Shown here: positions 22,464 through 34,135 of the stretch, piece after piece | Position numbering within the stretch: the first letter of the stretch is position 1 | Layout: every line of letters starts with the position of its first letter | Source of the DNA: Astrothelium macrocarpum | Lineage: Eukaryota; Ascomycota; Dothideomycetes; Trypetheliales; Trypetheliaceae | NCBI GenBank assembly: GCA_021030915.1 | Contig: JAGEMR010000029.1 | Coordinates: 186,001 to 250,000, forward strand | DNA length: 64,000 nucleotides | Direction of reading: 5' to 3' | The notes under the pieces: model-generated | The model's input: the letters and a program-made list of their open reading frames with translations, nothing else | What the model was told of the DNA's origin: nothing | Database searches by the model: none | Position numbers and translations under genes: made by a program

Positions 22464-24338
22464 TTAATACCGTGGTTCCACAAACTCTCCATAATTATTC
22501 CAAGGCCCGTTATAGGGCGCATAAATTGGTGGATAACCATGGCCTGGCAGTCTTGATGTGTTCAGGGGAACTGACAATGCGCCTCTTCGATCTATTGGAT
22601 CTGCGTAATTGATGCCTCCCATATTTGACTCATTCCACCAGTGGGGAGGAAGACTGATGGAACTACTCCTTGCCAACGGATTCTCCAACGCCATGGGATA
22701 GGGAGGTTGGTGCATAATTGGCATTGGTGTTGGCTGCATCATGGTTATTGCGTTGCCTGGCTCGTGAGCCGAGTGGGCTATCTTTGCTGTTACTCGTTCA
22801 ACATCCTCTCTGAGTGCTACACTTCTTGCCATTAATCTCGTCATGCCAGAAGAGAAGCTCAGAGTGTGTTGTAATAAATGGAGATTAAACCCTTCTGTTT
22901 GTCCTGGACGACGAAGCGATAGAGGCTTGGCCATGAATGCTATGGCCCAATCTCGTAGCCTTTCTGGAATCCAGTCGTCGTCATACAATGCCTCAAGCGC
23001 TGCAATCGGATCATTATGGGTAAAATGCTGTGCAAAGAGCCGACGCAGTCCGAAGCTCTCCATCTCAAAAATGCCGAGATTAGCTGCCAATTTGACCGCT
23101 TTGATGTCCGTCGCTAGAAACTCCGGCCAATCCTTTCGTGTTTCGAGTATTTCTGGTGGTCCAGCCGTTGAGACAAAGCCAAGTTCGTTGCGCAAATTGT
23201 TTTGAGCCTTCATCAAGTCTGGCCCGTAGCCGCCAAGTTTGACAAAATTGTACAGAATGCGAAAAGTGTCTTCCGAAATTGGTGGCACTAGTAGCTCACG
23301 ACCATTTTTCTGTCTCGCCAGCCGAAATTTGAGAGAAGGATTAGCATCAATTCTACAGCTGGGCATTTTAAATGCTTTTCCATCCCAAACGAATTCCACA
23401 TAGTCCGATCCCAGGCCTGCTTTGTTGCGTGGTACCTTCTCCATACCGCTTTCTGTGAACACGTAAACACCGTCGGCACAAGAGACATCAATATGAGCGC
23501 ATTCATCTTCATACCACTGCATGGCTCGGTCAAAGGGTATGTCGCAGTTGAGTGGTTCGAGACAAGTGCTCGAAGCTTTGCACCATTTTTCAGGCCTCAG
23601 CATATCAAATCGGACGTGCTGCCTCATTCGCCAATCACCATTCATTTCAGTCGAGTCCCATCGTCCTTTTGATATCCGACGCGCTACTGAATCCGGCCGG
23701 AATGATCTTCGACGAGGTCCTTGACGATAGCGATCCGAGTACAAGCCCAGTACAGAATAAATGATGGCACAAAAGTGACGACCATGTCCCAATCGTAAGT
23801 CTCGAGGTCCTGAGATATTTATTGGTGCGCAAGACACAAGAAAATACGCATGAACCATTTGATGTAGCAAGACCAGGATAAGTTGTGCCTTTGTGCCGTA
23901 TATCATTCTTTGGTCCAGTTCAATCGTAATTCTCGGATTGACGGTACCCGGACTGCTCGTCTTGCCAGGTCTACCATCGCCCAGATTGCTCCATTTGAGA
24001 TATACAGCTTCTTTCATGAACCCACCGAAGATTTGGGCATCGAGTTCCGCAAAAGCCGTAAAAATCCCCCGTTCCGGGGCTACACGCGGGATGGCAGCTT
24101 CGACCACGCTTTTTAGTGCACTTCGAATTTCCTTTGCTGACGAACGGATTGTGTCAACGACAACAGCTGTGGCATAGTCCAGAGACCAAGCAAAATTGCG
24201 AAGTAGTGTTGATTTGTCATCTTGTAGGAATTGACTTGCTTCGGAGTTCTTCTCAAGAAGCGAAAAATAAGCCTTGGCTGGTGACTGTCGAGAAGCAAGC
24301 ATGAGTGTACGATTTCTTGGATTTGGGCCAAACATCAT
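22464..24338 (-). CDS. SprT-like domain protein with altered zinc motif
   Basis: Single exon, 624 residues, ATG 24338 (a second ATG follows directly). The SprT-like fold spans about 80-210: the segment ITIELDQRMIYGTKAQLILV leads into LLHQMVHAYFLV, and LRLGHGRHF supplies the third ligand. In the usual HExxH motif the catalytic Glu is replaced: here His159-Gln160-Met-Val-His163. Zinc ligands appear intact (His159, His163 and His185 or His188), but general-base catalysis would be expected to fail. SprT/Spartan relatives cut DNA-protein crosslinks. The C-terminal 400 residues show no domain I know, and the end is Pro/Asn-rich. It may be a structural or binding relative of the proteases. Confidence 0.75.
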   Translation of the reverse strand: MMFGPNPRNRTLMLASRQSPAKAYFSLLEKNSEASQFLQDDKSTLLRNFAWSLDYATAVVVDTIRSSAKEIRSALKSVVEAAIPRVAPERGIFTAFAELDAQIFGGFMKEAVYLKWSNLGDGRPGKTSSPGTVNPRITIELDQRMIYGTKAQLILVLLHQMVHAYFLVSCAPINISGPRDLRLGHGRHFCAIIYSVLGLYSDRYRQGPRRRSFRPDSVARRISKGRWDSTEMNGDWRMRQHVRFDMLRPEKWCKASSTCLEPLNCDIPFDRAMQWYEDECAHIDVSCADGVYVFTESGMEKVPRNKAGLGSDYVEFVWDGKAFKMPSCRIDANPSLKFRLARQKNGRELLVPPISEDTFRILYNFVKLGGYGPDLMKAQNNLRNELGFVSTAGPPEILETRKDWPEFLATDIKAVKLAANLGIFEMESFGLRRLFAQHFTHNDPIAALEALYDDDWIPERLRDWAIAFMAKPLSLRRPGQTEGFNLHLLQHTLSFSSGMTRLMARSVALREDVERVTAKIAHSAHEPGNAITMMQPTPMPIMHQPPYPMALENPLARSSSISLPPHWWNESNMGGINYADPIDRRGALSVPLNTSRLPGHGYPPIYAPYNGPWNNYGEFVEPRY

Positions 24339-25253
24339 GGTAAAGAAACAATCGAGTATTTTGAAATGGAGATGGGCTGCGAAGCATATGGAAAATTATA
24401 TTCGCCATCATCGGGAACAATTACCATGGCTTTCGCGTTGGTAGTAATCAACAATGCCTTGCTGCCCTGTTTGTTTGTTATCTCAATAGACTGAACACTA
24501 ATGTTTGAATTCGAAACAGACTAGAATGAGTCGATGGCACCAATAGCTGCCTTGTTTGTTCGACACGGGTGCTCCGTTTCGCCCACCTTATTCTTCACAA
24601 GATCACGAGATCGACGCACAATCTCCACGACTCTCACATGTCACTTCATCAGTGGCTTTACGGCGGTGCGACCAAAAAATAAATTGATCTGATGCCCAAT
24701 TCAGGACAACTGCTGGATTTAGGGTGGTAATAGAGCGTAACAAATTTGCTTGTCATTCTAAGTCGAGTCTTTCACAATGGCCGGAACAAGATATAGAGAT
24801 AATATTGTGATTTGCTTGTTTGATAGTTATTTATCGTCTTTGGTGGTTTACGAACAATGTCAATGATTTGCACAAAAAGGAAAATCGCAAGCAAGTGCCG
24901 AGTTTCAATAGTTAATATTGAGGCTGCTGGGTGCGACGAACTAAAACGATTGGCCACATTTCTGGCAAACTAAACCACAGGAGTTTAGACCAGCGATGGA
25001 TGGGCGACGTAGTATCGGGCATGCAAGTAGGTAAAGGTAAGCCTCCAATTTGTGCAATTGTTCCATTCATGGAAATAAAAGCTCCGGGCAGGAATCGAGA
25101 TGAACGGCTGGGGCAAACTTGCTATTCATTCATCCGAGCCAACCTCAAGCAAGAGATATGCAGCAAGTGGCTCCCCACTCTTTACTCTGCCAAATAGAGT
25201 CTTCCAATAAAACCTTTTTTTTTTTCTTTGCGTATTTGGTGAGGATGATGAGA
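24339..25253. other. Intergenic
   Basis: 915 bases: promoter of the SprT-like gene on the left, 3' flank of the Mpv17 gene on the right. A T run occurs at about 25,215-25,226. No gene supported. Confidence 0.45.
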
Positions 25254-26209
25254 CTAATAGCCACGCTGATCGAAATCTTCAGGTCTCCCAGACGCACTCC
25301 GAGCTTCTCGAGCTTCATTGCTGTACCTTTTTCTCAAGGCTGCAATCCTCTTCTTTTTGGTATGTGCATTAATGTACGTGCCAATCACAAAGGCAACAAC
25401 ATTAAAGAACGGAACCCATGTTTGCTCCGGCAAAAACTTCTGGGCGAATGCCAATGCCAACGGAGATGTGATCCAGCTGACTCTCATGACGGGCATGAAA
25501 CCGGCTCTAACAGTAGCGCGGATCTGGTGGAAAGTTCTGGCACCTGCGATGACTGCCATCGACATCAGGTAGACGGTATTTTGGATGGGGGAAACCTGTT
25601 GATGCGTAATCAGCAAGCAAATCATGAATTCGGATGGTTCCCAGAAGATTCATACAATCAGATTGCTGACAACGATCTGAAGAATCTTTGCTCTGACGCT
25701 AGTCCTGCCAGAGAAAAGTCTTTGGAGGATGCTGATTAACAAGTGACCCAGAGGTGCACTAATGAAAGCGCCATAGATGGCCATCTTGGGTATGCGTGAA
25801 GTAAAGTAGTTGCCCTCTCTATTGCGATCGTTTGCAATCCATGAAGCCAGAATCTCCTGCAGTGCAGCAAGAGTGCCCGACGTTAGCATCTTGGTTCGCA
25901 TGGGATTGGATTGCAATTGCTTGAGATAGGCCTGAGGAATAGATTAGCTACCTATTGCTCGATTTTTGGGTAAACAGCCAAAGACCATACTGCGAGATAA
26001 CCGTTTGCGCCCTCTCCCTTGGTCAAGGCAGCTCCGACATCGTGAGCGAGCTCATGGACGGGCCCTCTTGGACGCGCATCCGAATCACGGGTACGAAACT
26101 CTGTATCGCGGGTACGAAATTCTCCACCTCGTGTACGAAAGTCTGCACCGCGTGTGCGCGGGTCTGGAACGTTGGTCCGGACGGTCTCCCTCTCAAACTT
26201 GACGGACAT
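25254..26209 (-). CDS. Mpv17/PMP22 family membrane protein, 3 exons
   Basis: Integral membrane protein of the family found in mitochondrial inner or peroxisomal membranes (Mpv17, Sym1, PMP22), thought to form or modulate channels. Exons (minus strand) 26209-25991, 25931-25656 and 25595-25254 give 278 residues; phases fit at both introns. Family features are AYLKQLQSNPMRTKMLTSG, then GAFISAPLGHLLISILQRLF, NTVYLMSMAVIAGA and the C-terminal WVPFFNVVAFVIGTYINA. Four hydrophobic segments are visible. The first 60 residues are unusual: a tandem (RTRxxEF)n repeat coded by 21-base units (26,086 onward). The C-terminus is basic and coiled. Confidence 0.88.
26086..26150 (-). repeat. 21-base tandem repeat inside the Mpv17-family first exon
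   Basis: Three near-identical 21-base units (26086-26106, 26107-26127, 26128-26148) and a partial fourth, sharing the core GTACGAAA. They encode a 7-residue RTRxxEF repeat. Confidence 0.75.
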
Positions 26210-27068
26210 GGTGAGGGTACAGAAGCCGATAAGCCAATGGGACAATCAGATGCAAATGCTGGATGCGAAGAGGAGAGCTAAGCAGTCGCGAGAAACACAA
26301 CCAAGTGCTTGGGTATAGACGGCGCAAGAGTCGAGTCGTAGTGAGTGGAAGACGGGAAGGTAAAAGGTACGATGAGCTGTTAAGGTGAGGAGTGCAGGTC
26401 GCGTCAGTGGTAGAATGAGCAGGGGTTCGGACTGGTTTGTTTGTGTTGCTTGGGTGCTTTGGTTCCCCAGCCCAACCATGTCACCCTCTTCAGCCTTCTC
26501 CAAGGTACACCCGATCCAACTTACGCGTCGGCTATCTACTTGTGTATAACTATATTGGTTCTTGCCAACGGTTGCCCGCCGACTCATGCTGCCCAAATGA
26601 CCATGTTGAAGACCATGGCAATCCACAATGCCACCTTAGAACCGTCGCTCCATACCTGTCTCTCTGATCCGCCTGGGGGCCTCCCATATGGAAAGTACAG
26701 CGAAAAATGTTGTAGACATCGTGTAGACTGTACTTGGTGAATGTAGATGTAGCAAGTCCATTGTCGGGCAATTCTCCCCCCAAACTGTCGAAAGGGTGGT
26801 AGATGGACGAGACCATCTCAAGTGAATGATTTGATTCAGCAGTAAGTCGCAATCTCTTTCGGACTCATCTCGACCAAAATGTTCTCGTATATGAAAGGCA
26901 AGTGAGAGTAGCCTCGAAAAGTGAAACGTGTTGGCAAACACATCTGAGGAAGTGAGTGATGGGCTCTTTCTGTTTTGGGAAAATTTCCCATCTCACACAT
27001 TCAACTCCCCGAAACTCCTCTTCGGGGGGACCCCTTTTCATCCACACTTGAATTTTACAAAATTCAAA
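26210..27068. promoter_or_regulatory. Divergent promoter region
   Basis: 859 bases between the Mpv17-family start and the cysteine-rich gene start. Several short frames on both strands look non-coding. No element assigned. Confidence 0.45.
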
Positions 27069-28449
27069 ATGGCTGAGCAGGTAACAACAATTTTTTCACT
27101 TATCTACGTGGCTTCTCTTGTCTCTAGTCAAAGCAAGTCACCTCTCTTACACTGTGAGTATGCTGGTGGTCACTCCATATACCTATATCCCTGGCATTTT
27201 CTCTTGGGTACTCTGTGATTTTGAAAATAGTCATTTAATTAGATCTAACTCGTCACAGTCCAGCAATCTCCAGCCAAGGCGTGCACAAACGTCCAAGGTA
27301 CCACAATGCGGCCACTCCGTGATGCAGCGTATCTATGGAAAACACAAATGCAACATGTGCAACGAAGTCTCTCCTCTTGGATGGGTATATCAATGCAGAG
27401 AAGACGCTCCTCGCCTTCTCCCAGACTCTCGTATCCTTGAAGATCAGACACTTTTCCTGAGACAGCGACTAGAGGCCGCTGGTGTGAATGAATGGGTTAT
27501 CAAGGCAATTGAAGAAGGCCACTATACTGATGACCAAATTGAGATACTCAAACAGCAGAAATTGCATGTCAAGGCCACCATTGCTGCTACCATAGCTGCC
27601 GCTGAAGCCGCAGGAGAGGCACACGCCGAAGATGGGCGCAAAAGGAGCCGTTTTTCCAAGTTACTCGGAAGACAAGACAGCAAAGCAGCAATTCCAGCAT
27701 CTTCACAGGACATTGGGACCAGTGGTGATGATTCTACAAAGTCTACACCAATTCGCAGCCGTAAACTACCTCTCCCATGCAGATTCAAGTGCTGTCACAA
27801 GTGTCGACCCGGTTTCGCCGATCGGATTTATGTTTCATTTGAAAGTGCTTTCTACGACGAACTGCCTCCACTATCCACAGAAGAAATCAAGACTTTGCCC
27901 ATTGTCAATGCCAAGAAGTTGCGCGTCATGGGCCTTCGAGATGCCTTGAATTCACCATCGACATCCATTAGAGAACAAGCATTGGAAGAACACTACTCAT
28001 CACAAATCAAAGCCCCGAGCTCGTTTGCCACATCGATTCCAGAGTTGGAAACCACACTAGAGAATGCCGAGAAATCCACAATTGGAGACGAAAGTACATC
28101 TTCTGAGCTATCGCAAGATACCTCAAGTGGTGCAGACGAAGAGTCTGTTAGTCAACCACCTATTGGTTACGACGGTCTCTCGGCCGATGGCCCCGCTCTG
28201 TTTGAGCCATTGGATTCCTACCTCGCTATCATCGAGTCTACCGATACAGCCCACAAATCAACCGAAGACGAGATTAAAGCTCAAGGCGGTGTTGCCTTGA
28301 CTGAGGAAGCGGTGGAAATGAAAATGCCTGACATGGTAACTCGTTCAGATGACGACACTATTGAGACTATCGAGGATCTTTCCATCCAGACGCTTGACCA
28401 GTCAACTGGGATAGAATGTCGTGACTTTGAGCCGGGAGCAGTGGTGTAA
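27069..28449 (+). CDS. Uncharacterised cysteine-rich fungal protein, 3 exons
   Basis: Proposed exons 27069-27080, 27128-27153 and 27264-28449 give 407 residues (MAEQ, then nine residues, then the long exon); the two small 5' exons are an inference from a clean start, GTAACA and GTGAGT donors and matching phase. Two Cys clusters are visible: CGHSVMQRIYGKHKCNMC with a later CRED, and CRFKCCHKCRPGFADRIY, spaced like paired zinc-binding sites. A helical segment rich in Ala/Glu lies between them, and the C-terminal half is acidic and Ser/Thr-rich. I recall similar Cys patterns in uncharacterised filamentous-fungal proteins but know no function. No membrane helix. Confidence 0.68.
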
Positions 28450-28705
28450 AGTGCTAGCCTTACGACGGGTACCACATGTAGGAACGGAAGTTGCTGGCTC
28501 ATTTGGTTTGTGCTTTTGCTATGGATTTGGCGACAAATACGGATTTGCCAGGAGACCAGGAGGCGTCTTCATGCAGTGCTACATGCTCCCTAATGTATTT
28601 AGAGATGCGACCACAACTAAGCCGGTCGCTCGGCTTCAACAGACACCTCGAAAGCATGCCCTCTGCTTTCGCCTGATGTTATGAATGCTCAAGCTCTTCT
28701 TCACT

Positions 28706-31700
28706 TTAGCTAAGTAGTTCCTTGATATCTTCCAATCGTTGCAACTTCTTCTCCTCATCACTCATCATGCCCAACGAACTTGCACTGTAATTTAGAAAGT
28801 CAGTAAACTGAACAAAACACCATCTCCCCTTTCCCTCCTCTCCTCAAACGCAAACGCAGTCAAATGGGTACTCACATAAACTTCTTCCTCTCCTGTATCC
28901 TCAACATCTTCTCCTCAATACTCCCCCTCACCACAAACCTCCTCACCACCACCTCCCCCTCCTGGCCCATGCGATGCACGCGATCAATCGCCTGCGCCTC
29001 CACCGCCCAACTCCACCACGGATCCAGCATAAACACGCGCCTCGCACACGTCAGATTCAGCCCGACGCCACCGGCGCGCAGACTCAGCAACAACACCATC
29101 GCACCACCGCCACCCTGCGCAAACTCCGCCAGCACCGCTGCCCGCCGCTTCTGCGCCATGCCGCCGTCGAACCGCAGGAACCGCACCCCCGCCCGCACCA
29201 GCGCGGGTTCGACCAGGTCCAGGAACGAGGTGAACTGGCTGAAGACGACGGATTTGGTCGCGGGGGAGTCGCGGCGCAGGCGGGCGAGGTGCGTGAGGAG
29301 CGCGGCGATCTTGGCGGAGGACGGGGCGGTGGCGCGGCGGAGCGAGATGCGCGATTGCTCCTGCTGCTGCTCGGGGTCGGGGTCGTGGCGGACGACCTCG
29401 AAGACGTCGCGCGCGGTGATGGGCTCGCGGCAGTTGAAGCAGCGCGGCAGCTCGTGCTGGCTGGCTTGGTGCGCGATGTAGTCGAGCAGACACGTCTTGC
29501 ACGCGCTGTGCCAGCAGGAGCCCGTGACGGCTTGCTCGACCATGGGCTCTTCGGCGCAGATGGGGCATTCGAGCGAGGCCGAGGCCTGGATCTGCTTGAG
29601 CACGTGTGCGCCGTATTTGTTGGCGTCTTCGTCGCCGCCGTCGATGGTTTCCGCTTCGAAGCGCGCGATTAGTGATTGCAGGTCCATGTCGTCGGCGAGA
29701 CCGGCGGCGACATCCGCAGCGGCTGCTGCGTCGTCTTCTTCGGCGACGAGTGCCTTGTTGCGGGTCAGGATTGGATGGCAGCAGGATTGGCGGAGACGCA
29801 GGATCTGCGCGAAGATGGTGGTGTAGGATTTCATGACGGTGCCGGCCTCGACGTTGGCGGCAAAGGTGCGTTTGGCGCGGGCAAAGACGTAGTCGTAGAC
29901 TTCACGTTCGGGCTTGGAAAGCTCGACCGATTCGATTTCGATGGTTCGGGGAGGGAGAGGCACGAGTGCTTCACCAGAGGGCGTTTTCATGTCTTTGGTG
30001 CGGCGGAGGACGAGCGGTTCAAGGACGGTTTGGACGACGTCGAGGGCACGGATAAAGTCGTTGGATTCAAAGGGAACCGTAATGAAGGTTTTCCAAAAAG
30101 AGAAATTACTCCAGGGTTCGACTCGTAGGAAACGGACGAGACTGAAGAGATCTTCTAGACGGTTGACGATTGGCGTTCCTGTTAGGACCCATCGATGTCG
30201 AGCGCTTAATTCACAACAAGCCTTGGCAGTTTTTGCAAGACGATTCTTGATATGGTGCGCTTCGTCAAGGATGATACGAAAGTAGTCGAGGGAGAAGAGT
30301 CCACCAGATGTTCCACGATTTCCGCCATTGGCTGCGATTTGGTTGAACTCTGAAAGGACAACTCCGTAGCTTGTGATTACGACATTTGGAGCAGATGCAG
30401 CGTTGGCTTCACAGCAGAGATTCCGTAAGTTGGCAGATTTGTCATTTCCATAGTATACCATTGTCCTAAGAGATCCTGCTTTCGAGGCCTTTTCAGCTTC
30501 ACTTTGCCACTGAGCAAGCAATGACATTGGAGCAACTACCAATGTAGTGCAGGGGGCCCATTCGACGGACGAACTGTTCTTGGGTAATCGAGGTAGATTG
30601 TTAACCGAAGTAACTGGAACATCTGCCAATGTTTCCATGACTTTTGATTTGTGGGTATGTATCAAACTCAGCATCTCAATGGTCTTGCCAAGACCCATCT
30701 CTGTAGACAAAATTAGCGATTTGTGCAGAGATTGAACTATGATCCATACCGTCAGCGAGTATGCCACCCAAGCAATTTTGCTCTTGGACGGGAAAGTCTA
30801 GAGAAAGTTCCCCAGAATACGGGTTAACATAGAAATTGGATTGATCAGGAAATTCAGGTAGCTCTTTGGAGTCAACATCCTTGACTGGCCATACATACTC
30901 TTCCCACAGAGGGTGCATTGACACGTCCTTGTGTTCGGATTTCTGCTCCTTCTCTTTTCCAATCATCCAATGTAGCGCTTGCTTCTGGTACTTGCGTAGG
31001 TCCAAGTCGAAAGTATGTGCTGGCTCCATTTCTGGAGTATTGAAATCAAAGGACTGGGCTTTTTTGTACAATGTGTCCAATTGATCCTGTTCAAGCTGAG
31101 CACCTTCTTCTGCTTCTTCCGAAGGCGGACTCGAATCTCCACGATTCGAGGGTTGGTTAGAAGTCTGCTGAGACTGTTCTTCAAAGCGCTCAGCAACTTC
31201 TGCGGATTGTAAGAGACCCTGTCGTTTGTGTCGCTCAGTAGTTTCGCTAACTCGAGTGGGATGCATGTTGATCTCGTCGAACAACTTTACCAATGCAACC
31301 TGACGCAAGCGAAGGTCACGCTCATCTTGTGTTTCTCGCGCTTCGTAGAGACCCGTTTGACGATTGTTATCAAGGGGTTTGATCAAAGCTCCAGTTTCAA
31401 ATGCATGCTTTAAAGCATAGCAGCGTAGTTGAAGATAGATGGTGTCGTTTGTACGAATTCTATCTGGAGCAAAGACGGCTGTGCCTTCAAAGGAGCATAT
31501 TCGCTGGTCAAGTAAGGTTGATATCCAAGCTGCAGACTCATTTTCCAATCTTCCTACTTCACTTCCTTGGGCATTTGTAAACCTGACGATGATGTCTTGC
31601 CGTTTACTTGTCGCAAGTTTGGAACGGAAGTATTTGAGGCTGCCATTTGCATCAAGCTTAGGCTTTGTCCTTTCAATGCCAACTTTTTCTCCATGACGAA

Positions 31701-32339
31701 CAAGTCCAGATCCACTTCTAGTTGCCCATCCAGCAACTCCTAGTGCCCCGAGATACCTCTTTTCTGGTATCCCTGACTTGGAAGATGGTTGTGGATGGTT
31801 CAGAGAAGTGGAAGGCGAGCGTTCCTTTGATGTTGTCCTACTTGATTCTGGTGTGTCTATTTCTCTTTGGCTACGGTTTGCTAGGATGGCTTGGGATACA
31901 GAGCTGGACTGCTGAGGAGGCGAAGAGACTGTCTTCCAGGATCCGTCGAAATAGGCATTGATAGCTAAACATTGGTAAGCTAAGAATCAAAGCCAAGGGA
32001 GAGTATGTCCATACCACGCTGAATATCATTTCCGCTTATTTGTCGAAGTTTCTGAATGGTATGGTCCGAAACCTCTTCGCCAACTATTGATACAAACAAA
32101 TTCAAGTCAAAGCCATCTAATGTTGTACCGTTTACATTTTGCCCAAGCTCGGTATTTTTCTCGGTTTCCAAAGCAGAACGCGAGTCCGACCCAGTGGCGT
32201 TCGATTTGACATGGCTTTCAGGCTTGATCTCGTCTGGTAGAGACGGCGTAGCAGTCAAGGTAACATCTTCAGAGGGACTGTCTTCAACGAAAAAACGGCG
32301 CTTCTTTGTTGGACGCCCTTCTAATTCTCCAAAGCTCAT
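28706..32339 (-). CDS. RAD5: DNA repair helicase/ubiquitin ligase Rad5
   Basis: SNF2 ATPase and RING E3 that polyubiquitinates PCNA and drives fork reversal in error-free damage tolerance. Exons (minus strand) 32339-32015, 31964-30750, 30700-28876 and 28784-28706 give 1,147 residues. The order is: N-terminal helical region ending in a INAYFDGSW-type motif, HIRAN domain (ALGVAGWATRSGSGLVRHGE onward), Walker A in DEMGLGKT, DEAHHIKN, the RING finger (CPICAEEP, CWHSACKTC, CFNCREPI) inserted between helicase lobes, then lobe 2 with SLRAGGVGLNLT and DRVHRMGQ. The last exon encodes IASSLGMMSDEEKKLQRLED, a typical ending. The 3' third is GC-rich with the C-to-G flip near 29,210. Confidence 0.95.
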
Positions 32340-32518
32340 GTCGTGTTGGGATAGATGAGTAAGTCGGATGGAGCGACGCGACTTTTCGCGTTCTACTTAA
32401 GCGGGCTTCAGCATATGCACGTCATCGCTAAAACCTTCTCACAAATGGACTTGGATCACTATTTGACCATCACTCTGTCCATCCAGAGATTCGTCCCAAA
32501 AGTACTCAGTCTTGGTCG
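32340..32518. promoter_or_regulatory. Short bidirectional promoter, RAD5 / NDUFAF6
   Basis: Only 179 bases separate the two divergent start codons, so both promoters share or overlap. No factor site could be named. Confidence 0.5.
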
Positions 32519-33744
32519 ATGCGTGTCACCGTTTTCTCTGCATTCCACGGTGCTGGAGCGAAACCTTCGACGTCACCATCTATACGAAAGCTAGTCCAGG
32601 CTCAGAAAGTTCAACACGCTTATGCCAGTTCCAATGCTGCTTCATCGGAACTCGAGGCAGCCCGCAAATACTGTTCAAATCTTTTACAGTATGTGGTGGA
32701 ACAGCAATAAACTCACTTTGCCCTCGTCAATTGACCCCGATCAGAAAATATGACTCGCCCTCACATGTGCTCCAAACCTTCATTCCCCGCTCAGCCCGGG
32801 ATGCATACCTGGCCATTCGTGCCTTCAACATTGACATTGCCCGAATTGCAGATGTCACGAGCAATCTCACCGTGGGAACTATGCGAATGCAATTCTGGCG
32901 TGATGCTGTGACGAAAGCTCTTGCCGGATCTCCCCCAAAGGAACCTGCTGCAGTCCTGCTTGCCAACGCACAAGAGGATCTGCAGCATCGCTCACAGGGC
33001 GCAGTACGACTGAGTACAGGCTGGTTCTCACGAATCATTAACTCCCGAGAGCAGCATCTCGCAAACCAGCCGTTCCCGACTCTGGCCGGGCTTGAGACAT
33101 ACGCGGAAAACACCTATTCGACGTTATTGTACCTCACTTTGTCAAGTCTACCGATATCCTCAGTCACTGCAGACCATGTGGCTTCACATGTTGGAAAAGC
33201 GTCTGGTATTGCTGCCGTACTTCGTGGACTCCCTCTCATTGCCTTCCCACCTCCACCAAATCATCACTCGAACCAAGCTGCTTTTGGAGGTTCGACTGGA
33301 GGAAGCCGGCAAGGAGCAGTGCTGTTGCCTTTGGACGTGATGGCGAATACTGGCGTTCGAGAAGAAGACGTCTTACGCCGAGGCTCGAACGCGGATGGCC
33401 TGAGAGATGCTGTCTTCCAAGTCGCAACAAGGGCGAATGATCACATTTTGACCGCACGACAGATGCTCAAGAATCTACGTGCTGGAGAGGATGTGGGTCA
33501 CGAATATGAACATCAACACGAGAGTGATTACTCGTCCAGTATACAGGGCAGTGACACAAATACCTCTGTGCAGCTCAAGGAAATCGAGCGTGCTTTTGGC
33601 GTCCTGGTGAATGCTGTTCCAACTATTATGTGGTTGGAAAAGCTTGAGCGAGTGGAATTCGACGCATTTGCTCCATCCTTGAGGACTCCTGATTGGCGAC
33701 TGCCTTGGAAAGCTTACTGGGCATTTACGCGCCGCAAGTTTTGA
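32519..33744 (+). CDS. Complex I assembly factor, NDUFAF6 (squalene/phytoene synthase fold)
   Basis: Mitochondrial protein needed for assembly of respiratory complex I; it has the isoprenoid-synthase fold. Exons 32519-32688 and 32745-33744 give 389 residues (GTATGT donor, TCAG acceptor). Visible pattern: YDSPSHVLQTFIPRSARDAY, AIRAFNIDIARIADV, TMRMQFWRDAV and WLEKLERVEFDAF. The Asp-rich catalytic motifs of true squalene synthases are not evident, consistent with an assembly factor. A basic, hydroxylated N-terminus could serve as a mitochondrial presequence. It is divergent from RAD5. Confidence 0.85.
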
Positions 33745-34135
33745 TCTTTGTTCACAAGTCTCTCAGTATTCCTTGGAACTATTGCATTGACTCAGTTCAT
33801 GTTGCACACGAGCAATGTTGCGTTCGCGAACCTATCTGCCACCCCGAATGGCCATCGTGCGAATCAACAGCGTTGCGACAAGAAGCCTGATCCGCGCGGT
33901 GGTACAATAAACCAACTATTTCTCAATTGCCTTCAGCACGTCGCAGATCAGTCTTTCTCACAAGCTCCTCGTTCCTCGATGGCACTTGCTGGCTCAAAGG
34001 CAGACGTTGCTGAGGCGAACGAAATGAAAGATCACTCTACGTAGGATCCGGAAAGATCTCATTTCTGGTTTCGTCCAAGCGCATCATTTCTTCTGCGAGA
34101 CTATTTCCTGCGGGATCCTCTTCGGCGGGACTCTA
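33745..34135. other. Intergenic between convergent genes
   Basis: 391 bases. A 98-codon open stretch just after the NDUFAF6 stop starts at a TTG and has no family features. Nothing supported. Confidence 0.45.

Noticed and set aside
28974..29672. Long plus-strand frames opposite RAD5 (up to 232 codons)
   Set aside because: They mirror the GC-rich RAD5 3' region; the minus strand carries the complete RING and helicase motifs.
33748..34044. 98-codon frame just after NDUFAF6
   Set aside because: Starts at TTG, begins within the 3' flank of NDUFAF6, and has no family features.
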